Assembly (NCBI RefSeq): GCF_040717455.1
Contig: NZ_JBFEFH010000019.1
Span: forward strand, 1-64,000
DNA length: 64,000 nt
Direction of reading: 5' to 3'
Source: Tautonia sp040717455
GTDB lineage: Bacteria > Planctomycetota > Planctomycetia > Isosphaerales > Isosphaeraceae
Made by a program: the position numbers and the translations under genes. Under the pieces are notes generated by a model, which saw only the letters and a program-made list of their open reading frames with translations, was not told where the DNA came from and ran no database searches. Positions 45,826-54,708 of the stretch are shown here, in pieces (position 1 is the first letter of the stretch; every line of letters begins with the position of its first letter).

Positions 45826-46965
45826 ATGACTCGAACCGGATCATCCGTGGTGCCCCTGAGCGTGCTGTCGGTCGCCGTCCTGGTCGTCTCGGGATGTTCG
45901 GACGGCCCGTCGACGTCGACCGTCGTCATCGCGACCCCCTGGGACCGCGAGACCTGCCGGCAATGCTCGGGGCGACTGGCCGAGGCCCCGGGCGACCCGC
46001 CCCCCTCCCTCCGATGGATCCGGCTCGATCCGTGGGACGACCCCGCCCACCTGCTCGACGCCGGCGTGTCGGTCGATCTCCTGGTCGGCTGGCCGGCCGC
46101 GACCCTCGACGACCTGGGCCGCCGGGGGTTCCTCGATCCCTCGGAGGGCTCTTTGTTCTTCCTGGATCGCCCCCAATCGCCCGGCTCGGCCGTCGACGCG
46201 GCGGCCGGGCTCCCGATCGGCCAGCAAACGCCCGACGCCGGCCTCGTGCAGGGGGATCCTCGTATCAACCCGGCCTTGCGCGATCAGGTCGCCTCGCTGC
46301 TCCGACGGGAAGGGGTCGGGGGCGTGTACGCGGGGCTCGTGGCGACGGACCCGTCGCCGCTCGATCGGCCGGGAGAATCGGAGGCCGGGCGCGTGGGAGT
46401 CGCCGCGGTCGCCGGCCCGTCGTCACGGCCCGAGGTCCGATCGCTCCTCGACCGGCTCCGGAGGCGGTCGATCGCCGAGCCTCGCGACCCAGGCCGGGAC
46501 GCCCCCCCTGCTCCGGAGGTCCGGGTGCTCGCCGCCGAGCTGATCGGGGCCACGTTGCGAGACGCCGGGCCGGAGCGGCGGGAGGCGCTGGCCATCCTCG
46601 CGCGATCGGCCGATGCCGGACCGGGGAGGGCGTTGCTGGCGGAGCCTCCCCCCTGGCCCCCCGACTCGATCCGGAGGCTCGGGGAGGACCCGGATCGGCG
46701 GCCGATGCTCGACACGCTGGCCGCGGCGTTGGTCGACGACCCGGGGTCGCGCGACTGGCTGCTCGAATCGTGGCAAGGCCCCCCCCGGCCCGTCGATCAA
46801 GCCTTGCTCGAGGCCCTGGCGACGGCCGGCGACGGCCGATTGATCCGGTCGTCTCGGGTCCTGCCCTGGCTCCGGGCCGAGTGGACGGCCTGGGCCCGGC
46901 AGCGGTTCACCCAGATTGCCCGGGAACTGGGGCCGGACGCCGACGCCGAGGAGGCCGCCCGGTGA
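45826..46965 (+). CDS. Putative lipoprotein, solute-binding component of an ABC importer
   Basis: A 379-residue protein with a lipoprotein signal ending in VVSGC (lipid-attached Cys near residue 27). The region after it (STVVIATPWDRETCRQ and LRWIRLDP) resembles the start of Fe(III)/thiamine-type solute-binding proteins. The rest is Arg/Ala/Gly/Pro-rich and poorly conserved. Its role is inferred mainly from context: its stop codon overlaps the start of an ABC ATPase gene (GTGA at 46962-46965), and a two-domain permease follows. The start is the ATG at 45826, directly before the signal. A divergent or degenerate binding protein is possible. Confidence 0.65.
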   Translation: MTRTGSSVVPLSVLSVAVLVVSGCSDGPSTSTVVIATPWDRETCRQCSGRLAEAPGDPPPSLRWIRLDPWDDPAHLLDAGVSVDLLVGWPAATLDDLGRRGFLDPSEGSLFFLDRPQSPGSAVDAAAGLPIGQQTPDAGLVQGDPRINPALRDQVASLLRREGVGGVYAGLVATDPSPLDRPGESEAGRVGVAAVAGPSSRPEVRSLLDRLRRRSIAEPRDPGRDAPPAPEVRVLAAELIGATLRDAGPERREALAILARSADAGPGRALLAEPPPWPPDSIRRLGEDPDRRPMLDTLAAALVDDPGSRDWLLESWQGPPRPVDQALLEALATAGDGRLIRSSRVLPWLRAEWTAWARQRFTQIARELGPDADAEEAAR

Positions 46966-48080
46966 GCCGCCTCCTCTGTGAAGGACTCTCGAAACGCTAC
47001 GACCGGGTGGCCGTGGTCGATGAGGTCAGCCTCGATGTCCGGTCGGGTCAATGGCTGGCGGTCCTCGGCCCCCCCGGGGCGGGCAAGTCGAGCCTGGCTC
47101 GCCTGGTCGTCGGGCTGGAACGACCGGATCGCGGCGAGATCTTCGTCGACGACCGCCTGATCCAGTCGGCCCGGCCCCACGACCGCGGCTTCGGCTACCT
47201 CGGGCAATCGGAGGCCCTCTGGCCCCACCTGACGATCGCCGAGAACGTCGGCCACGGCCTGAGGGCGCGGGGGATCCCGCGCAAGGAGCGGCGGCGGAAG
47301 GTCGAGGAGGCGCTCACGACCATCGGCATCGAGACCCTGGCCGACCGGCTCCCCGCGGCGATCGACGACCTGCAACGCCGTCGGGCCGAGCTGGCCCGGG
47401 CGATCGTCGAGGACCCCCGCATCCTCATCCTCGACGAGCCGACCGGCCCGCTCGAACCCCGGAACCGCCCGGGGTTTCGGGACGAGCTGCGGCGGCTCCG
47501 GGCCGGTTGGGATCGGACCGTCGTGGTCCTGACCCAGCACCGCGACGACGCCTTCGCCTTCTCCGATCGCCTGGCCGTGATGGACCTGGGGAGGATCGTC
47601 CAGGTCGGCTCGTCGGAGGAGGTCTACGGCACGCCGGCCGACGCTTTCGTCGCGCAGTTGCTCGGGCCGGTCAATTTGCTGCAAGGCCAGGTGGCCGGGG
47701 CCTCGATGTCGGGCGAGCTGTTCGTGAGGACCACGATCGGCCGGCTCGTCGGCCGCCTGGCGACCCGGGCCGAGCCCCCGGTCGGCACGCCGGTGACGGT
47801 GGCGATCCGGCCCGAGTCGATCCGGCTCGGCCCGAACCTGCCGGCCGACGCCAATCGGTTCCAGGTCACGGTCGAGCGCCAGGTCTTCCACGGTCCGTTG
47901 CGGTCGATCGACCTGAGGGGGCCCGGCGACTGGCCGATCGCGGCCTCGGCCCTGCACCCCCAGGCCCCCGACCTCCGCGAGGGCCAGGCGCTCACCGTCG
48001 CCGTCACCCCCGACCATGTCGTCGTCCTGCTCGGCCGATACGCGACGGTCCCGAAGCCCGGCGAGTCGGTCTCGGCGTAA
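46962..48080 (+). CDS. ABC importer ATPase, Fbp/Pot-like
   Basis: A 372-residue ATPase. Walker A is GPPGAGKSS at 36-44, the Q-loop is LGQSEALWPHLT, Walker B is ILILDEPTGPL and the switch histidine is in VLTQHRDD. The C-terminal 130 residues form a TOBE-type domain, as in MalK/FbpC-type importers. The ABC signature is degenerate: AAIDDLQRRRAELARAI replaces the usual LSGGQ-QR, so the serine and glycines that contact ATP are missing. The gene starts at GTG 46962, overlapping the preceding stop. The substrate is not clear; iron, thiamine and polyamine are all plausible. Confidence 0.9.
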   Translation: MSRLLCEGLSKRYDRVAVVDEVSLDVRSGQWLAVLGPPGAGKSSLARLVVGLERPDRGEIFVDDRLIQSARPHDRGFGYLGQSEALWPHLTIAENVGHGLRARGIPRKERRRKVEEALTTIGIETLADRLPAAIDDLQRRRAELARAIVEDPRILILDEPTGPLEPRNRPGFRDELRRLRAGWDRTVVVLTQHRDDAFAFSDRLAVMDLGRIVQVGSSEEVYGTPADAFVAQLLGPVNLLQGQVAGASMSGELFVRTTIGRLVGRLATRAEPPVGTPVTVAIRPESIRLGPNLPADANRFQVTVERQVFHGPLRSIDLRGPGDWPIAASALHPQAPDLREGQALTVAVTPDHVVVLLGRYATVPKPGESVSA

Positions 48081-48096
48081 TGCGATGGAGAGGCCG

Positions 48097-49788
48097 ATGA
48101 CCCGACTCGTCAGGCTCCTCGGGGCCGCGCCCGCCCTGGTCGTGATGGCTGCCCCGGTGATCGCCCTGGCCGTGGCCTCGATCCTCGCGATCGAGCCGCC
48201 GGACGGCCCCCGCGCGACGATCGTCCACTGGGGGCTGACGCTCTCCGACCCGTTCGCGCGCGACTGCCTGGTGAACAGCGTCGGCTTGGCGGTCGTGGTC
48301 GTGTCGTTGGCGTCCGCGGTCGGCGTGGCGATCGGCCGGATCTCGTGGGGCCGCCGGGGCTGGCGGGGGGCCATCCTGCTGACCTCGATTCGCCTGGGGG
48401 CCGCATGCCACCCGCTCGTCATGGCGATCGCCTGGCTCGTGCTGGTGGACCGGGTCGACCCCTCGGCCCGGGGCTTCCCTGAGGCGGGGCAGTGGCTCGA
48501 CGCCCCGCAGGGGCGATGGCTCCTGCTCGGCCTGGCGCAATTCGGGTTCGCCTCGAGCTGGGTGGCCTGGTGGACGGGCCGGGCGCTGGAGCGGGTCGGG
48601 CCGGATTGCGTGCGGGTGGCCGCCCTCTCCGGGGCCTCTCGCCGCTGGATCTGGCGGACGGCGCTCTGGCCGCTCGTCCGGCCGACGGTCGCGAGGGCCT
48701 CGGCCTCGGTCTTCGCCGTGCTCGTGATCGAGCCGGGGGGGCCGCTGGTGCTCGGCCTCCGGCGCTCGATCGGCGCACAGGTCGTGACCTCCCTCTGGAT
48801 GACGTCTCGCGGCGACCTGGCCCGGGCCGCGATCCTGGGGGTGCTGGCGATGGTCGTCTCCCTGCTCGTGCGGGTGGCCCTGAGGCGTTGGGGGGGGCCG
48901 GACCACCTGGCCGGGATGGTCCCGACCTCCTCGTCCGATGCGCCGATGGGGGCGGTCGCGCCGCCGGGGAGGTTCCGGTCGGCCGTCGCGGCGCTCGGCG
49001 TGCTCTGCTGGGCGGCGGTCGCGCTTGGCCCGGCCCTGTTCCTGGTCGTCGCGAGCGTCCCGTCCCTTGCGATCCGGGGCGAGGGGGCCGGCCTCGCCGA
49101 GGCGGCCTGGCGGGGCCTGGCGCCGATGCTCGGCGCCTCGCTGGCGGTCGGCGGGGCCTCGGCGCTGGTGGCGATGGTCGTGGCCTGGCCGCTCTCGGCC
49201 GTCCCGCGGGCGGGGTCGGCCGTCCGGGTGCTCGACGCGGTGCCCCCGCTGGCGATCGGGGTCGGCCTGTTCTGCCTCTGGAAGGTCTCCGGGGCCTGGT
49301 CCGGGGCCGATCCGATGGCCGGGGCGATGAGCCGAGTGGGTCGCCTGGTCGACCCGTATGCGACCCCGTGGCTCCTGGTGAGCTGGGGGACGGCCCTGGT
49401 GCACCTCCCCTGGGCGGTCTCGGCGGCGCGATCGGCCCGAGGGATCGATGCGCGGGCCCTCCGGGATGAGGCCCGCGTGGCCGGTCGTCGCGTGGCGTTC
49501 AGCCGGACCCTGCTGTTCCTGCCGATCGCCTCGCGTCGCTGCGCGGCGCCGGCCCTGGGGGTGGCCCTGCTCGCGGCCTCGGGCCTGTCGCCGGCGCTGG
49601 TGCTCACGCCGCTGGAGCCGTTCCGGCCGATGGCCGCCTGGGTGCTTCGGGACGCGATGGGTGCGCCGGGGTCGGGGCCGGGCCCGGGGCCGGGGGTGCT
49701 CGCGGCCCTGGTCTCGCCGATGCTCGGGCTGCTGCTCCTGCTGCGTCGGGGCCAGGCGCCCGATTCCCCGACGGTCCTCCGGGGCTGA
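48097..49788 (+). CDS. ABC importer permease, two-domain (FbpB/ThiP-like)
   Basis: A 563-residue integral membrane protein with about twelve spans. It is a fusion of two permease halves, as in FbpB and ThiP. Each half has an EAA-type loop: AALSGASRRWIWRTALWPLV in the first half and EARVAGRRVAFSRTLLFLP in the second. The start at 48097 is preferred because GGAGAGG lies 3-9 nt upstream; an ATG at 48085 is the alternative. It forms an operon with the overlapping lipoprotein and ATPase genes. The two-domain type favours a ferric iron, thiamine or related small-solute importer. Confidence 0.88.
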   Translation: MTRLVRLLGAAPALVVMAAPVIALAVASILAIEPPDGPRATIVHWGLTLSDPFARDCLVNSVGLAVVVVSLASAVGVAIGRISWGRRGWRGAILLTSIRLGAACHPLVMAIAWLVLVDRVDPSARGFPEAGQWLDAPQGRWLLLGLAQFGFASSWVAWWTGRALERVGPDCVRVAALSGASRRWIWRTALWPLVRPTVARASASVFAVLVIEPGGPLVLGLRRSIGAQVVTSLWMTSRGDLARAAILGVLAMVVSLLVRVALRRWGGPDHLAGMVPTSSSDAPMGAVAPPGRFRSAVAALGVLCWAAVALGPALFLVVASVPSLAIRGEGAGLAEAAWRGLAPMLGASLAVGGASALVAMVVAWPLSAVPRAGSAVRVLDAVPPLAIGVGLFCLWKVSGAWSGADPMAGAMSRVGRLVDPYATPWLLVSWGTALVHLPWAVSAARSARGIDARALRDEARVAGRRVAFSRTLLFLPIASRRCAAPALGVALLAASGLSPALVLTPLEPFRPMAAWVLRDAMGAPGSGPGPGPGVLAALVSPMLGLLLLLRRGQAPDSPTVLRG

Positions 49789-49939
49789 TCGGGGCGGGCC
49801 CGGCGTCGGCCGGCCCGTCGGGGCGATTCGGCGGCCGCGAGGCGGGCCGTCCCGGACAAAAAAACTCGCCCGTCGCGAGGGCTTGGTGGTAGCCTCACCG
49901 TTGAGGGACGAGCGTCCTCGAGACATGTCGAGGTGTGTG

Positions 49940-52633
49940 ATGAATGTCGATCGAGATCTGCGGCTGTTCGTGCTGGCCCTGCAGGAGCATGTGCTCGACC
50001 CGGCCTTGCTCGCGGAGGTGATCGCCGATTGGACTCCCCGAGGGCCGGGCGACGGATTCATCTCCTTCCTCGTCGATCGGGGGGCCCTCACCCCCGAGGA
50101 CCTGCAACGCCTGGAATCGCTCCCCTGTTGCACCGAGGCGGCGGCCCCGGACGGGCGGGAGACGACCTCGGTCGCCCTCTCCTCGGTGGCCCCGAACCCG
50201 CACGCCACGACCGAGGCGGCCCCCCTCTCCGGGAGCGAGACGATCCCCTTCGACTCGGGGGGCGGGGGGCTCCGGTCCTCGGGGTCGGCCGACCGGGGGG
50301 GCCCCTTCGTGCCCCCCCGGCGTTACGAGATCGTCGAGCTGCACGAGACGGGCGGTCTGGGCCTGATCTGGCGGGCCAGGGATACGGTCATCGGCCGCGA
50401 GGTGGCGCTGAAGACCCTGCAGCCCGATCGGGCGAGGACCGAATCCGCCCGGTCGCGATTCGTCCGAGAGGCGCAGGTCACCGGGCAACTGGAGCATCCG
50501 AGCATCGTCCCGCTGTATGACCTCTCCAGCAACGGTGACGACCCGTTCTATGTGATGCGGTTCATCTCGGGCCGGACCCTGTCGCAGGTGACGGCCGAGT
50601 ACCACCGCCGCCGGCAGGAGGGCCAGGTCGGGCCGCTCGACCTGGTCGGGATGCTCGACGCGTTCGTGAGCGTGTGTCGGGCGGTCGCCTTCGCGCACCG
50701 GCGCGACGTCTTGCACCGCGATTTGAAGGGCCAGAACGTCGTGGTGGGGGAGTTCGGCGAGGTCTTCCTGCTCGACTGGGGCCTGGCCAAGCACATCGGC
50801 GAGCTGGTCGACCCGGTCGGCTCCGCCCCGATCGACGGCGGGACCGGCAGCGAGGAGACCGCCCCCGGCTCTGCCGTCGGCACCCCCGGCTACATGGCCC
50901 CCGAGGTCGCCCGGGGGGCCGGTTCCACGAAGCAGTCCGACATCTACGGCCTGGGGGCGGTCCTGTATTCGCTGCTGACCGGCAAGGCCCCCTACTCCGG
51001 GTCGTCCGTCAACGAGGTCTTGCACAAGATCCTCACCACCGACCCGGCGGCGATCCGATCGGTCAATCCCGACGCCCCGCCCGCGCTCGAGGCCATCTGT
51101 CGGAAGGCGATGGCCCGGACCCCCGACGACCGCTACGACTCGGCCGAGGAGGTCGCGACCGAGGTCCGCCGCTGGCTCGCCGACGAGCCGGTCGGCGCCT
51201 ATGCCGAGCCCTGGGGCGTCCGGTTTGCCCGCTGGGCCAGGCGGAAGCGGACCACGGTCATCGCCGTGGTGATCTTCCTGGTGACCGCCGCCGTGGTGGC
51301 CGGCCTCGCCGCGGCCTTGCTCTGGCAGGAAGAACGCCGAACCGAAGCGGCCCGGGGGCTGGCCGAGCGGAACGCCATCCTGGCCCAGAAGGAACAGGCC
51401 CTCGCCGACCAGAACGCCGAGCTGGCCCGCAAGGTGAGCGCCGACGCATTGGCCCTGGTCCAGGCGGTCGAGTGGGTGCTCGCCTCGACCGAGCCCTTGC
51501 ACCGATTCCGCAAGGACCTGCTCGCCTCCGGCAGCCGGGCCTTCCGCGAGCAGCTCGCCCGAGACCCGGACGACGAGGACGCCATCCCCCGGGCGGCCGG
51601 CGTCTTCCTGTATGCCGCCAACGTCTTCCGGCTGGAGGGGGACGACGCGACCGCCGGGCCGCTCTACCGAGAGGCGGTCGGGCTGCTCGATCGGATGATC
51701 GCCGCCGACCCGGGGGACACCGAGGCCCGGCTCCGGCTCGTCGATTCGCTGAAGGATTGGGCGGTCCTTCGGACCCGGACCGGCCCCCAGGGAGAGGCCC
51801 GTGCCCTGTATCAGCGGGCGAAAGATGCCTTGAATCCCCTGCAAGGGCCGGACGACAACCCGGCCGAGGTCCGGCGATCGCTCGCCCGGATCCTGTTGAA
51901 CCAGTCGGTGAGCCTGGAACTGGTCGGCGATGACAACGCCGCGCTCGCGGCCGCCCGGGAGGCCGCCGACCTGTTCGGCGCCCTGGTCGCCGCCCCCCCG
52001 GGCGATCGCCACCCGTACGACCCCTTGATGCTCTCGCGGGCCCTGACGCTCGTCGCGGCCCGGGAGCGGGATCTCGGCCGGGTCGATCGCGCCAAGGAGA
52101 TCCACGTCGAGGCCGTCCGGGCCTTCGAGGAGGCGAACCGGGCCACCCCCTACGGCGTGACCCAGGCCGACGTGGCCTGGACCGTCGCCCTCGCCCGGCT
52201 GCAGCGGGGCCGCACCTGGGCCCTCGACGGCGACCCGAGGGCGTGGGGGGCCCTCGACGCGGGCGTCGAGGCCTTCGAGCAGCTCGCCGCGGGCTTCCCG
52301 TGGGTCATCGGGTATTCGACCGGCCTGGCCGAGGCCCTGCTCCTCCGCGCCGACGCCAAGGCGGCCGTCGGCCTCCCGGACGCCTTCGACGACTACGATC
52401 GGGCGCGGGCCGTCGCCGATCGCCTAGTCGCCGAGCATCCCGAGGTGGCCGACGATCGGCGATTGCTCGGCAAGAGCCTCCTGGGCCTGGCCCGCACCAC
52501 CCGAGACGACCCCGAGGCCCGCCTCGACCGCCTCCGCCGGGCCGAGGAGCACCTTGAAGCCGCCCTCCGGCTCGACCCCGAGGTGGTCGAGGCGCAGGAG
52601 GCCCTCGACGCGGTCCGAGACGGCCTCCGGTGA
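49940..52633 (+). CDS. Membrane Ser/Thr protein kinase with TPR-like C terminus
   Basis: An 897-residue Hanks-type kinase. The N terminus holds a short LTPEDLQRLE segment, then the kinase core: a variant glycine loop (TGGLGLIWRA), VALKTLQPD lysine, HRDLKGQNVVV, and DWG in place of DFG (LLDWGLAKH). GTPGYMAPE ends the activation segment. A transmembrane helix (VIAVVIFLVTAAVVAGLAAALL) lies near residue 440, followed by a helical coil and TPR-like helices to the end. An ATG at 49925 is the alternative start; 49940 is preferred because of a GAGG 6 nt upstream. The C-terminal part is expected outside the cytoplasm. Confidence 0.9.
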   Translation: MNVDRDLRLFVLALQEHVLDPALLAEVIADWTPRGPGDGFISFLVDRGALTPEDLQRLESLPCCTEAAAPDGRETTSVALSSVAPNPHATTEAAPLSGSETIPFDSGGGGLRSSGSADRGGPFVPPRRYEIVELHETGGLGLIWRARDTVIGREVALKTLQPDRARTESARSRFVREAQVTGQLEHPSIVPLYDLSSNGDDPFYVMRFISGRTLSQVTAEYHRRRQEGQVGPLDLVGMLDAFVSVCRAVAFAHRRDVLHRDLKGQNVVVGEFGEVFLLDWGLAKHIGELVDPVGSAPIDGGTGSEETAPGSAVGTPGYMAPEVARGAGSTKQSDIYGLGAVLYSLLTGKAPYSGSSVNEVLHKILTTDPAAIRSVNPDAPPALEAICRKAMARTPDDRYDSAEEVATEVRRWLADEPVGAYAEPWGVRFARWARRKRTTVIAVVIFLVTAAVVAGLAAALLWQEERRTEAARGLAERNAILAQKEQALADQNAELARKVSADALALVQAVEWVLASTEPLHRFRKDLLASGSRAFREQLARDPDDEDAIPRAAGVFLYAANVFRLEGDDATAGPLYREAVGLLDRMIAADPGDTEARLRLVDSLKDWAVLRTRTGPQGEARALYQRAKDALNPLQGPDDNPAEVRRSLARILLNQSVSLELVGDDNAALAAAREAADLFGALVAAPPGDRHPYDPLMLSRALTLVAARERDLGRVDRAKEIHVEAVRAFEEANRATPYGVTQADVAWTVALARLQRGRTWALDGDPRAWGALDAGVEAFEQLAAGFPWVIGYSTGLAEALLLRADAKAAVGLPDAFDDYDRARAVADRLVAEHPEVADDRRLLGKSLLGLARTTRDDPEARLDRLRRAEEHLEAALRLDPEVVEAQEALDAVRDGLR

Positions 52634-52726
52634 GGGCGTGGCGGGGGAAGGCTCCCGGACCCGCGGCCTCGATCGACGAGGCCCGGCCTCCGGGGGGCAA
52701 TTACGATCGAGGGGAGTCCCGATTCA

Positions 52727-53110
52727 TCACGGTTCATCGTCGTCGTAATAGTCGACGGTGACGGTGGCCTGGGGCGGCGTCGCGTTCGTCAGGGTGATGA
52801 CGATTGTCCCGTCGGTGGGGTTGATGACCTCCTCGGGGTTCGCGTACCGGGCGGGTTCTTGATGCTGCTTCGGGGGTGGCGGCGGGTTCGCCGCCCTCCG
52901 GCCGCTCGACCGGATGGCGACGACGAGCGTCGTCCGATTCTTCGCGACGATCTTCCCGGAGCCGACATGCCAGTTGCAGTTCGAGCCCTCGGCACGCTGC
53001 ACCCTGGTGCTCGAGGGATCGTACCAGCCATCCGGGCCGGTGATCGAGAAGTACGACCATTTGCCGTTCCTCGGGTTGGCCGCGGCCTTTGCTTGGAGCG
53101 ACTGGCTCAT
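52727..53110 (-). CDS. Small protein of unknown function
   Basis: A 127-residue frame starting at 53110 with the beta-type sequence TDGTIVITLTNATPPQATVT ending VDYYDDDEP, and a basic/Pro-rich middle. It is the best reading frame in the gap between the kinase and carA, though it has no recognised family and no signal peptide. It may be a planctomycete-specific protein. Antisense transcription opposite a short overlapping frame on the other strand cannot be excluded. Confidence 0.55.
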   Translation of the reverse strand: MSQSLQAKAAANPRNGKWSYFSITGPDGWYDPSSTRVQRAEGSNCNWHVGSGKIVAKNRTTLVVAIRSSGRRAANPPPPPKQHQEPARYANPEEVINPTDGTIVITLTNATPPQATVTVDYYDDDEP

Positions 53111-53429
53111 CGGTTATTCGTCCCAGAGAGAGGTCTCGACCGGTCTCACAATCACAAACTCCGCAATGATGTTATGAGGTTTGGCGGGGGCCCGGACAAG
53201 CGTCTACCCGCCCGATCACGGGCGCGGCGGGCCGACGGATTGGCATCGACGCATGGCGAGGGGGGATCGGGACGGCCCGGGGCGGCTCGCGTCCGACCCC
53301 CCGATCGGATTTCTCCGGCTCGGCCCAAGTCCCCTGGTCCGTTGGTCCTTCAAGCTGCTACGATGGGGAGGAGCGAGTTGAGCGTTCGGCGGCCTTCGTT
53401 GAGAGCCAGAGGGGAGTCACGCGACGGCA
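53111..53429. other. Gap upstream of carA
   Basis: This 319-bp interval shows no supportable gene, repeat or clear promoter. A GGGGAGGAG at about 53363-53371 is not placed for either neighbouring start. Confidence 0.5.
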
Positions 53430-54581
53430 ATGGGCATTGCGAAACTGGCCTTGGAGGATGGCACGGTCTATACCGGCCGGTCCTTTGGAGCATCCGGCGA
53501 GATCGACGGCGAGGTCGTCTTCAATACGAGCATGACCGGCTACCAGGAGATCCTGACCGATCCGTCCTATCACGGCCAGATCGTCGCGATGACCTACCCC
53601 CTGATCGGCAACTACGGCGTGAACACCGAGGACGAGGAAAGCGCCCGGCCCTGGGTCCGCGGCTTCGTCGTCCGGGAGCTGAGCCGCCTGGCCAGCAACT
53701 ACCGATCGCGCGAGGACCTGCCGAGCTACCTGGCCCGTCATGGGGTGCTCGGCGTCGAGGGGATCGACACGAGGGCCCTCGTGCGACGGACCCGCGAGGT
53801 CGGGGCCATGAAGGGGATCCTCTCGACGAGCGACCTCGACGACGAATCGCTGATCGAGAAGGCCCGCCGCAGCCCCGGCCTGGTCGGCCGCGACCTGACC
53901 CGAGACGTGATGCCCGACGCAATCGCCCGCTGGGAGCTCGGGTTCGAAGGCCCGTCGGCCGAGATCCTCCGGGCGACCGAGGGGTTGCAGGAGCATCAGC
54001 CGACGCTCCCGCATGTCGTCGCGCTCGACTTCGGCATGAAGCGGAACATCCCGCGCTTCCTGGTCGAGAGCGGCTGCCGGGTGACGGTCGTGCCCGGTTC
54101 GGCCCCTCCGCAGGCGATCCTCGAGCAGAAGCCCGACGGGATTTTCATCTCCAACGGGCCGGGAGACCCGTCGGCCCTGGCCGGGGCGGTCGATTCGCTG
54201 CGGGCCCTGATCCGGTCGGCGGCCGACGACCGCGGGGTGCCGATCTTCGGCATCTGCCTCGGCCACCAGTTGCTCGGCCAGGCGCTGGGGGCCCGGACCT
54301 TCAAGATGAAGTTCGGCCACCGGGGGGCGAACCACCCGGTCCGGGACGAGCGGACCGGGAAGATCGAGATCACGACCCAGAACCACGGCTTCGCCATCGA
54401 CGCCGAGTCGTTGCCGGAGGAGGTCGAGGCCTCGCACACGAACCTCTACGACGGCACCCTCGAGGGGCTCCGTCACGCCCGCTTGCCCGTCTTCGCCGTC
54501 CAGTATCACCCCGAGTCGTCGGCCGGGCCGCACGACAGCGGGCACCTCTTCGGCGAGTTCCGGCGCCTGATGGACCGCTGA
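53430..54581 (+). CDS. carA: Carbamoyl-phosphate synthase small subunit
   Basis: CarA supplies ammonia from glutamine to the large subunit CarB for pyrimidine and arginine synthesis. The 383-residue protein has the N-terminal CarA-specific domain (LALEDGTVYTGRSFGA) and a C-terminal class I glutamine amidotransferase. The catalytic triad is visible: Cys276 in GICLGHQ, and His360 and Glu362 in YHPES. carB is not in the window. The ATG at 53430 fits the family start. Confidence 0.97.
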   Translation: MGIAKLALEDGTVYTGRSFGASGEIDGEVVFNTSMTGYQEILTDPSYHGQIVAMTYPLIGNYGVNTEDEESARPWVRGFVVRELSRLASNYRSREDLPSYLARHGVLGVEGIDTRALVRRTREVGAMKGILSTSDLDDESLIEKARRSPGLVGRDLTRDVMPDAIARWELGFEGPSAEILRATEGLQEHQPTLPHVVALDFGMKRNIPRFLVESGCRVTVVPGSAPPQAILEQKPDGIFISNGPGDPSALAGAVDSLRALIRSAADDRGVPIFGICLGHQLLGQALGARTFKMKFGHRGANHPVRDERTGKIEITTQNHGFAIDAESLPEEVEASHTNLYDGTLEGLRHARLPVFAVQYHPESSAGPHDSGHLFGEFRRLMDR

Positions 54582-54622
54582 TCCGATCGTCGCGACGCCG
54601 GGGCGCCGCCCGCTCGCCGCGC

Positions 54623-54651
54623 TTGACGGATCGGTTCGGCCGTCGTATCGT
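54623..54651 (+). promoter_or_regulatory. purA promoter
   Basis: TTGACG (54623-54628) and TATCGT (54646-54651) are 17 bp apart, about 57 bp upstream of the purA start. Both hexamers are close to consensus and the spacing is ideal. Confidence 0.55.
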
Positions 54652-54696
54652 ATTGCGTTTTGCTCCGTAACACTTTCGCGATCAAGATCTTGCATC

Positions 54697-54702
54697 AGGA
54701 GG
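54697..54702 (+). promoter_or_regulatory. purA Shine-Dalgarno that decides the start
   Basis: AGGAGG at 54697-54702 directly abuts the ATG at 54703, too close for initiation, but is 6 nt before GTG at 54709. This favours GTG 54709 as the true start. Confidence 0.7.
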
Positions 54703-54708
54703 ATGGCC

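Noticed and set aside
46797..49898. 1033-codon minus-strand frame opposite the ABC genes
   Set aside because: Antisense to three overlapping, motif-bearing genes.
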